Notes under the pieces: model-generated
Told to the model about the DNA's origin: nothing
Database searches by the model: none
The model's input: the letters and a program-made list of their open reading frames with translations, nothing else
Part shown: positions 54,301 to 64,000 of the stretch, piece by piece
Layout: the number at the start of each line of letters is the position of its first letter
Numbering within the stretch: position 1 is the stretch's first letter
Assembly (NCBI RefSeq): GCF_041956535.1
Contig: NW_027192199.1
Location: 372,001-436,000 of the forward strand
Source of the DNA: Calcarisporiella thermophila CBS 279.70
Taxonomy: Eukaryota; Calcarisporiellomycota
Reading direction: 5' to 3'
DNA: 64,000 nt
Position numbers and translations under genes: made by a program

Positions 54301-56470
54301 CGGGACCACGGTGCCCTCCTTCACCTCCAACACATCGCCGGGCACGAGGTCGGCCGTTGAAATCTCCTTCCACCGCGAGTCTCGCAACACTTTGCACAGG
54401 TCGACATGCTCGGCCATTTGTTTCACCCGTCTCTCGCTGCGTAGGCGGATGACCACCTTGACGAGGGCGCTGAGCAGAATGACCACCGTGTCGGCAATAC
54501 CAATGTAATAGTACGAGTAATAGTAAAAGAGCTAGAGAGAGGTGCGCACATCCATAGAGGGGGAGGGCGGTAGAGAGTCAGGAAAAGGGATTGGAGCGAC
54601 TTCACAAACAAAGGCCTTCGTTCCTTACCCATAGCACCATGAACTGATATAGGTAAAAATATCCAAAAAATTCCTGCGCCAGAGCCACCGCGAAATTCGG
54701 AACATAGACGCTGATAAAATTCGGGCCGATCAGCTCTGCAGAGGCACTCAAGAGAGTGAGAAAAACAAAAAAGACGGGAATGGCCCGTCCAGCCGAATCA
54801 TCACCCACTTACCCAGTCGAAAGCTGGCCTCCTTCTGACTTAAACCCCCAGCGTGCTCCAGTAGGGCGGCATTGGTGCTGCCCAGATAATCGAACTGGTA
54901 TGGATCAAAGCGCGAGGTAGCTTCGTTGTACACGTATCGGGTGCACTGGAAGTTGAAGTATTTGGTCCCATCCTCAGTACGCTCCAGCGGGACCGTGTTC
55001 ACAATGACATCCCAGCTAAGAGATGAAGCGGGAGAGGAATGGGGTTTGGGTTAGTAGACGTTATACAACAACAGAGAGGTCCTGCACTTTTCAGAAAGGA
55101 TATAAGCACAATGGATACGAGTTAGTGATGAGAGGAGAGGGAGGAGGAGGGAGAGAGAGAGAGAGAGAGAAAGGGAGGGAGAGAGGCTAAACTAAAATGA
55201 TACTTGAATAGAAAAAGAAATGCCGTACCCAAAAGCCCGCTTTAGAATAGACTCTATACGGCGAACTAGCTGCAGCAATTGCGAGTTGTCCTCCAACAGA
55301 ATAAGCGCCTGCTGCTGTTTTTCGACCTGAACCCATTGTCCGTAGCGAGGGGCGGATTGCAATCGGAAAAAGTTCCGAATGCGCAAGCGCGAGATATTCA
55401 GAGCGAGCACAACAATGGCTGTCGCATACCAGACAGCAATGAAAATGGCCGAGGACATTTTAAACCCAAGGTAGACGTCGAACTCTTTGCCTGTAAGGGC
55501 ACCGTAGTAGTCTGCCGTGAGGACCGCAAGCCAGACGAACATGCCGATGCAATAGGCGATGGTGAGAGTGAACATGAACAAGCCGAACACGTCACGGCGA
55601 TACCCCTTAAGGACGAGTTGCTCGGAGATGGATCCCTCAGAGGAGTTATCGCTCCAATCCTCCGCAGGCTTGGCGGGCTTTTCGAGACCCTCGGCAGAGT
55701 CCATTTTCGATGATTTATCGGGGAGCTCTACGGTAGGGTTGTTAGACTCAGGCACGGAGTTGATTCCCTATGGAAGAACGAAAGATTGAGGGGCTAAGGA
55801 AATTTAGACACGCAAGGCAACAAGCTACCTTCTCGCGGATTCTTTTGTAAAGGATCCAAAGCATTAGCAGTCCAAAGTATCCTCCCGCCAAGGCCCAAAC
55901 TGAGACCCACATCGGCTCTCTCCATGTAAAAGGCTCCTTGGCTGCTGTTGGACATTTTAGCCACATGGGCTCCTTGGACTGCAGGTCGTAGCTCCTTACG
56001 ACACTAAGTCCTAGTGCTCTAGCACAGGTGTTCATAATTTGGGTATCATTGTTGTAGTATTCTATATCAAGGGTCATCCCCGATTTGCAAGGGAACAGCA
56101 CTTCAATGGCGCCAGTGTCGCCACACATGCATATGTTTTTCACGCCCTCACACGATGGTTTACAGGTGCCGTCATTGCAAAACTGGAGCCCGCTCCCACA
56201 AGTTCGCGCCACGGGAGCCGGGCACTGGCTCTGATTGGGGACGCAAAGCTGCGGACATTCTGCGTCGTATTTTGTGGGTAATGGGCACTGTTTCCCGTTA
56301 ACGTCGACGCCATTGACTAGTTATCGGGGAAAATGGCGATGGGTCAGAGGGGGGAATTTGTTCCGACAGCGGCGAATCTTACCATTATTGAAGAGCGGGA
56401 TAGCGGACACGCCCGCAGACATGAGGAGCCATGCCGACACTCCTGCTTCTAAATAGCGGATTTGCCTCAT
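51368..56470 (-). CDS. P5-like P-type ATPase with Cys-rich ectodomain
   Basis: Nine exons on the minus strand: 56383-56470, 55829-56316, 55229-55767, 54813-55015, 54629-54735, 53874-54531, 52250-53791, 51552-52155 and 51368-51485. They join in phase throughout to 1448 aa. Layout: signal peptide (about 1-27); a Cys-rich ectodomain (about 30-145) with CPLPTKYDAECPQLC and CGSGLQFCNDGTC; a membrane helix; a loop; then the ATPase core: VDESSLTGEPLPV (A domain), PILPAALVVGQSVAAGRL (TM4), FCFDKTGTLTKEGLEF (phosphorylation site), TGDNALTGIFIARQCG, and MCGDGGNDCGALRAAHVG. P5 ATPases move polyamines or act on membrane-protein topology. The TM4 SPILPAAL differs from the PPALP of P5B and PPELP of P5A, so substrate is unknown. 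One of the longest P5-type proteins I can recall; the ectodomain is not standard for ATP13A proteins. Confidence 0.88.
55154..55172. repeat. GA dinucleotide microsatellite in intron
   Basis: GAGAGAGAGAGAGAGAGA within the 213-nt intron (55016-55228) of the P5-like ATPase gene. On the coding strand it reads as a CT tract. Confidence 0.75.
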
Positions 56471-57034
56471 TATCCGCGTGGTTCTAAATCGATCTTAAGG
56501 AAAGAAAACTGGCAATGAAAGGCCTCTGCCCACAGCTACAAGAAAAATAGTCGATTCGCAAAGTGGTGGAGCAGCAAACTGCCTCCAAACCAAAACGGGA
56601 AGTGTGCATTTTCAACCTCTAAAAAAAACCCTCGCGATCTCCGCGCTCAATGGAGATTTTTCAGTTCCTAATAGCGCCAGACGGTGCGCTTTTCTGGCCT
56701 CGCGCGAATTGGAGCAAAATCTCGCGCAGCCCGACCGGCGCCGCGGGGTTATTTCTCCTATCTCGGCCCCACGCGCGCGTTCTTCATATTAAGATTACGC
56801 AATTGGCATAAGAGGATGATACAATGCAATGGGGGCAATTGCGGCTTAATTCGTAATTTTCTATGGCCGATGATGTGCTTGCATACCCGATCTGGTGATT
56901 GGCTGCTCAGGATTGCCTCGAGCGGCACATTTAAGGCCGCCACTCTTCATCTTTTTCCCAGAGCTTTCCGTATACCTCGAAGACTCTATTTTTTCCCAAC
57001 CCTAATATAAGGCCTTCCCGCGTTCAATTCAATC
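56471..57034. promoter_or_regulatory. divergent promoter region, ATPase/peroxiredoxin
   Basis: 564 bp between the start codons of the P5-like ATPase (minus, 56470) and the peroxiredoxin (plus, 57035). Contains GCGCG-rich elements (GCGCGCGTTC near 56770). No distinct TATA box or known stress element could be assigned with confidence. Confidence 0.4.
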
Positions 57035-58019
57035 ATGTCTCTCCGTCTTGGTTCCATTGCCCCTGGTAACGCGTCATCTCCCCCGCCTTCTTCTCCCCGC
57101 CGCATTGCTAACCCCATTCTCTCTCCAAGATTTCGAGGCCAAAACCACCAAGGGCCCCATCAAATTCCACGACTGGATTGGTGATTCGTGGGCCATTCTC
57201 TTCTCCCACCCTGCCGACTTTAGTGTGTAAACTGTTGGCATGTCGGTTGTTCCCTTCCTCATTGACCGTTTGCTTTTTTTCTCGTAGCTCCCGTCTGCAC
57301 CACCGAGCTTGGCATCGTAGCCGCTCTCAGTGACGAATTCGAAAAGCGTGGCGTCAAAGTCATCGGGCTCTCCGCAAATGACCTCGGAGACCACGAGAAA
57401 TGGATTGCCGACATCAACGAGGTCAACAACGTCCAGCTGCAGTTCCCAATTATTGCTGATGCGGATAGGAAAATTGCAACCCTCTATGATATGCTTGACT
57501 ACCAGGACGCGACAAACATCGACGCAAAGGGAATCCCCTTCACAGTGCGATCCGTGTTTATCATCGATCCCAAGAAGGTATGCATCTGGTTCGTGCTCTC
57601 CGTTAAGCTAGGATTGCTCAGAAGAAATTGTGTTCTGGTATCTTTGTAGACAATCCGTTTGATCATTACCTATCCAGCCTCCACCGGAAGAAACTTTGAT
57701 GAGATCCTCCGAGTCATCGACTCCCTGCGTGCGTTTCCCATCCTTGGATTCCTTTACGCCTCGAACTAATTTTTTTTTTTTTACATCTCTAGAACTCGGC
57801 GATAAGCACAAGATCACCACTCCTGGTAACTGGAATAAGGGTTGGTATTGCTATTGAAGCTAAGATATGGTGCAACAGTTTAACATACATTTCTCCTCTT
57901 TAGGTGACGATGTCATTGTGCACCCGGCCGTCACAACTGATGAGGCAATTGAGAAGTACGGAAAGGAAAACGTGAAAATTGTCAAGCCCTATCTCCGCCT
58001 CACCAAGTCGCCCTTCTAA
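57035..58019 (+). CDS. 1-Cys peroxiredoxin (Prx6/Prx1 type)
   Basis: Six exons, 57035-57065, 57130-57222, 57288-57577, 57650-57728, 57793-57840 and 57904-58019, joined in phase to 218 aa, typical for the Prx6 subfamily (about 220). The enzyme reduces hydrogen and lipid peroxides with its single peroxidatic cysteine in [14 protein letters not shown]; the exon junction falls within this motif. No resolving cysteine is evident. The Prx6 features [48 protein letters not shown] and [19 protein letters not shown] are present. The C-terminal domain ends [12 protein letters not shown]. The start [16 protein letters not shown] lacks a mitochondrial presequence, so it is probably cytosolic, unlike yeast Prx1. 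Confidence 0.95.
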
Positions 58020-58474
58020 TGCTTATCTTAGCCTGCACTTTTTCTTTAAGTTTATTTTTTACCATATTCAGGATATTTTTGGGTGTTTTGTCTTGTCTTT
58101 TGCTCTATCAGTGTTAGTTCTATTTCCCACGACCGCTCTCTATTTGCCCTTATGTTATTTTTCCAATTCTCTCCACAAGATTTATAAAACTCATGATTTG
58201 ATCACTTCAATTTGCCCCCCGCATCCACGGCGGATATAAAGTGCAAAGTCTGCTGCTCCTTCGAGTTTGCTCTGGGGGACAACGTCGTCCGAACCTCAAA
58301 GCACCCCACGACAGTGTAAAGCGTGAGGGAAGGAGCACATGGGTGAAATATTCCGTTACAAGGAATAAATTAATATGTATTATTGAATTGGGTGGGAATG
58401 ATATACAGGCAGATTGGGTGGAAGAAAAATAAATATAAGACCCAAGGTGATAAAGACAAGGGTGGGGTTCAATG
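58020..58474. other. intergenic, convergent 3' ends
   Basis: T-rich sequence downstream of the peroxiredoxin, then a spacer to the 3' end of the PPR gene. No gene recognised. Confidence 0.5.
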
Positions 58475-60790
58475 TCATGGTAGCCACGTGCGCCATGCTT
58501 CCTTGCCTTTGAGCAGCTCAGGGTAGGATTTGTACAAGTAGTTACGTATCTTTCTTAAGCTGTCAAATCGCCCCGCACGGTTAAGAAAGGGAACCAAGGT
58601 GCCGATCGTCTTGCTCTCGGGATCAATCCCCAATTCACGCATTTCCACGGTGACGACGCGCACCGCGTCATCGAAACACCCGTGGCGACACAGGGATTCG
58701 ACGTAGGAGTTGGCCACGTTGACCCCAATCAGGGCCGGGTATTCCTTCCGCAGTTGCCCCCACACGCGCTTCACCTCCTGGGCCGTCGACCAAAAGCCAC
58801 ACGCGTCAAGCAGGATGGACGCCGTGGCTCCATGGGCTAGCTCGGGTTGGCGACGAACCAGTTCCCACAGCTCGCGCACCTTGTCCATTTTACCCGCACG
58901 GTTGTAGGCCAGCATGAGGAGGCGAATCGTGCCGGAGGTGTGCTCCCCATCAATCAAGCGTACGTATTCCTGCAGATGTTTCTCGAGGGCCTCCTGATCG
59001 ACCTGGGGCTGAAGCGCGTGGGTTCGCACCAGGCGGCTGATCACGTCCGAATCAAGCTCAAGCTGGCGTTCCCGCATCTCTGCCCCCAGCTGTTCCACCA
59101 ACGCGGCATCCTCGATATTGGCGTCCATCATGAAACAGAACGCGGCCTTGTCAGGGGCCACCTCCGCGGCTCGCAGATCCCACCACATCTGTGTCACGCG
59201 GTCGAGCTTCTTTTCGCGTGCAAGATAAACAAGCAATCGGTGAACAACGCTATAGGAACGCCCGAGCAGGCCAAACTCTCGAAACTGGCCATAGTGTGCC
59301 CACGCCTCCTCGTATTCCTGTTGCTGAAGATGAACTTCAATTTGGAGATGGGCCAGCAGGGCATGGGTCTTGGGGGATGCGCTGGCTGCCGATGACCGCG
59401 TCAACTCTTCGAACAAAGGGCGAACAAGCCCCTGCATCTTGCGGCTGATGAGGAAGGAGGCGACAAAATAGCCTACGCCGTCCTCGGCTTCCGAGGGAAT
59501 GACGTCCACTAGGCTTTGTATCTCGGCGAGCGGTTTTTGTTGAATCATAGCCGTGCTAAGCAGATGGGCTAGTAACCAGGGCCGATTCAGCCCGGGCACC
59601 GCAGGCAACTCATTGATCCATTTGACAACCGAGCATTTATCTTTGCCTCGTAGCAAAGCTCGGCGGATGCTTGGGTTGTCCTCCTCGCCCAGCTCGAGGC
59701 CGCTCTCTGCCATGAATTCTAGGGTCTCGCGCACCAGTCTCAACCGCTCATTGGTGTCCACTGGGTTGATATCAGCCCCTAATGAACGCAGTATGACGCC
59801 GGGCATCCCGCTGTTGATTTCCGCGGTTTCGCCCCCCTTGAGTCCACGTAGATGGGCAAGGGCCAGGTCCGGCCTCTCCTTTTGCAGATACCCCACAATG
59901 ATGGTGTGATGATGGTATGGCTTGGCCTTGCCTCCGCACTGCTTCATTCTATCTAGGGCATTGGCGGCAATCTCCACCTTTCCTATCCGGCAATACCCAT
60001 ACAGCACCGACTGGATGAAGACACTGCTGGGTTTTCGCAAGTCTTTTGTGAGCTGTGCATCGAGGATGGTTGACACATCCTCCGCCCTCTCCTTGCCTAA
60101 GTACTCTGTTATCAGTTTGGAAAGATAGGTGCCGTGAAACATCGGTCTTTGAGTTAGGAGCTCGAGGGCAACCTCCCATTCCTCTGCGTGTATAAGCGCT
60201 CGACCGTAGGCATATATCTCGGACGGATTGAGGTAGTCGTGAAACTTGGAAATATTTACATTTGAGTCCATGTACTTCCACTCAACCTCTCGAAACAGCG
60301 TTCTCGCTCGTTCTAATTCGCCAATCTCGACCAGTTTAAGAAGAAGTTGGTCGAATATAGGTCTAAGCGGGGAATGGCCAAACAAATCTAATGGAGCCTT
60401 TGGTGCGAGCTCGATCGCCTTGAAACGTTGGACGGCTTCATCCATTCTTTCCGATTTTATAGCTTCCTTTAACGCGCGAAGCTCCTTCGACGATGGCGAG
60501 GACTTCGGTTTGACAAAATGAGGCGTTCTTCCTTTGGCCTGAGTGTGGGGTATATTCCGCAATCGCCTTCGATGTTTTACTTCATTCCCGTGTGTTTTTG
60601 GCGATCCGACCACTGAGGACCAATGTCTAAGCTGAAATCGAGAAATGCTGCTCAATGCTCGATTTGAAGAGAGACAATGAAGGTAGCAGCTTGGTTTAAC
60701 CACCAATGAAGATTGAAAAATCAGAGATGGATCGGTGTATTGTGTAAGTCTTAACTTTGTAAATTTGGACAAGAGTCTCCACCGGTCCAT
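58475..60790 (-). CDS. mitochondrial pentatricopeptide-repeat protein
   Basis: A single exon of 771 aa from the ATG at 60790 (MDRWRLLSKFTKLRL). The frame stays open 47 codons further up but that part reads like leader. The first about 60 residues are basic, Ser/Leu-rich and lack acids, as in a mitochondrial presequence. The rest is a series of degenerate 35-residue helical hairpins: YGYCRIGKVEIAANALDRMK, then IIVGYLQKERPDLALAHLR, LLMLAYNRAGKMDKVRELW, ESLCRHGCFDDAVRVV, and LVPFLNRAGRFDSLRKI. At least eight to ten repeats can be counted. PPR proteins bind organellar RNA; fungal ones act in mitochondrial RNA stability, processing or translation. I do not assign a specific ortholog. Being intronless is unusual here but normal for PPR genes. 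Confidence 0.85.
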   Translation of the reverse strand: MDRWRLLSKFTKLRLTQYTDPSLIFQSSLVVKPSCYLHCLSSNRALSSISRFQLRHWSSVVGSPKTHGNEVKHRRRLRNIPHTQAKGRTPHFVKPKSSPSSKELRALKEAIKSERMDEAVQRFKAIELAPKAPLDLFGHSPLRPIFDQLLLKLVEIGELERARTLFREVEWKYMDSNVNISKFHDYLNPSEIYAYGRALIHAEEWEVALELLTQRPMFHGTYLSKLITEYLGKERAEDVSTILDAQLTKDLRKPSSVFIQSVLYGYCRIGKVEIAANALDRMKQCGGKAKPYHHHTIIVGYLQKERPDLALAHLRGLKGGETAEINSGMPGVILRSLGADINPVDTNERLRLVRETLEFMAESGLELGEEDNPSIRRALLRGKDKCSVVKWINELPAVPGLNRPWLLAHLLSTAMIQQKPLAEIQSLVDVIPSEAEDGVGYFVASFLISRKMQGLVRPLFEELTRSSAASASPKTHALLAHLQIEVHLQQQEYEEAWAHYGQFREFGLLGRSYSVVHRLLVYLAREKKLDRVTQMWWDLRAAEVAPDKAAFCFMMDANIEDAALVEQLGAEMRERQLELDSDVISRLVRTHALQPQVDQEALEKHLQEYVRLIDGEHTSGTIRLLMLAYNRAGKMDKVRELWELVRRQPELAHGATASILLDACGFWSTAQEVKRVWGQLRKEYPALIGVNVANSYVESLCRHGCFDDAVRVVTVEMRELGIDPESKTIGTLVPFLNRAGRFDSLRKIRNYLYKSYPELLKGKEAWRTWLP

Positions 60791-61797
60791 GGCTTGAACT
60801 ACGAAAAGTACGTTGTGTTTATTGTATTTGCCTGTTCTCTTATAAATTGCACCATGTAAGGGGTGGGTATATTCTACGTTCTGTATATATCCCGCTGTTT
60901 GTCTTTTGTCTCCAGAATTCTCGCCAGACAAACCGACAATATTTCTAAAGCGCGAGATTCTACGACGCTAGAGCAGATATAAGCATCTAGCGCAAGTTGG
61001 GGATGGTGATGACGAAAATGAAGTTGAATTCAATATTCATATAAATGAAATTGGACAGTGTGAAATTGACCCGAAGTAAGGGAGTAAACATTATGACTGC
61101 CTTTTCATGGCCTCTTTCATAAAGTTCCATATTCCAATTACCATCACAATAAGGGATCTTTTCGCATCCAGTTTGAGATGAACGCGTCATCTATTCGATA
61201 GACAGCTCCATTCGTATCAATGAATGGCCTAGTAAGAAGTGTTTTTCTCATGCATTTTAGTATTGAAGGAAAGTAGAAAATGTTTGAAGCATTTCAATAG
61301 CGCAATTACTATATAAAAAGTCAAAGTGCCAAATCCCTAATGCTTCAGGTTGTTCTTGGGTGGTTTTGCATATTATCTACGAACATCATAAGAGCAAGAT
61401 TGCCCCTCGTGCCATAGGACTTCTTCCCCCGTAAATTCCTAAAGAAAAAACAAAGCGAGCCCACTAACACGATAAATTTATAACACTCATGTTCTAAGCC
61501 ACCCAACAACAAAGATCTTCGTCCAATTGGAGGCATCGACACCCTTAACTTTTCGTGCACCAAGTAGAGGCATAGTTAATGGAACGGCAGCCCAAGCTTT
61601 CGGAAAACCTCATCTACAGCCAGAAATAAAAAGGGGAGAATAAGATCTTATTATTACAATAAGAAAAAAGGCTTGTTTATTTGCAATAAGAAAAAAGACG
61701 TCAAGCAAAAGTGGTGTCTTTTTGCGCAAGTCCCCAGATAAATGAAAAGCGGAAGGGAAAAAAAAAAGAGGAAATTAAGTATATATATGTATATGGG
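60791..61797. other. 1.0-kb gene-free region
   Basis: Upstream of the PPR gene and downstream of the SERCA gene. The direct repeat AATAAGAAAAAAG occurs twice near 61658 and 61685. Short open frames are unconvincing. Confidence 0.5.

Positions 61798-64000
<2,203 letters not shown>

Overview
The window is nuclear DNA from a fungus. Genes on both strands are split by many short GT-AG introns (mostly 55-110 nt) with clear donor (GTAAGT/GTATGT-like) and YAG acceptor sites. Spacers are short and AT/CT-rich, and conserved eukaryotic proteins can be assembled across exons with consistent reading phase. Fungal markers (Zds-type protein, Nup82/Nup88, Crz1-like zinc finger, Vcx1-like exchanger, pantothenate synthetase, ATP-type PEPCK) occur beside genes that most Dikarya lack (JMJD6, SNAPC1, a disintegrin-containing ADAM protease, a UVRAG-type Vps38). 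That mix points to an early-diverging (non-Dikarya) lineage; this placement is inference and no species is claimed.

Layout. 1-1363 is gene-free. 1364-4500 holds a divergent pair: the splicing G-patch factor Spp2 (-) and the ribosomal scaffold RACK1 (+), whose fourth intron carries a U24-like box C/D snoRNA. 5151-8565 has a glycolipid transfer protein (-), an orphan secreted glycoprotein (+) and the tRNA dihydrouridine synthase Dus4 (+). 9002-12012 has a Zds-like regulator (+) and a three-finger C2H2 factor (-). 14217-18936 has PEPCK (+), a BAX-inhibitor-1 membrane protein (-) and pantothenate synthetase (+). 19180-24934 has a vacuolar Ca2+/H+ exchanger (+), V-ATPase subunit E (-) and a Nup82/Nup88 nucleoporin (+). 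25365-28743 is an ADAM protease (-). 30621-36344 has a conserved coiled-coil membrane protein, SNAPC1 and casein kinase 2 beta, all on the - strand. 37579-42460 has a Q/G/M-rich protein broken at a G10 homopolymer (-), UVRAG/Vps38 (+) and glucosamine-6-phosphate deaminase (+). 43035-46188 has JMJD6 (-) and a small orphan (-). 46189-49567 is almost empty. 49568-58019 has a LEA-type membrane protein (+), a large P5-like P-type ATPase (-) and a 1-Cys peroxiredoxin (+). 58475-64000 has a PPR protein (-) and the 3' two-thirds of a SERCA Ca2+-ATPase (-), cut by the window edge.

The genes are mostly independent housekeeping units rather than a cluster. One loose theme is ion and organelle homeostasis (Vcx1-like exchanger with V-ATPase E, SERCA, P5-like ATPase, BI-1, a possible Crz1-like factor). 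Another is carbon and amino-sugar metabolism (PEPCK, glucosamine-6-phosphate deaminase). No mobile element, CRISPR array, rRNA or intact tRNA was recognised. The most informative observations concern gene architecture: the intronic U24 snoRNA, a 10-nt microexon in RACK1, an apparent start codon split by an intron in CK2 beta, and two introns that can be read through in frame. I did not see a convincing new multi-gene system. Exon borders were placed by eye from splice sites, phase and family conservation; no alignment was run.
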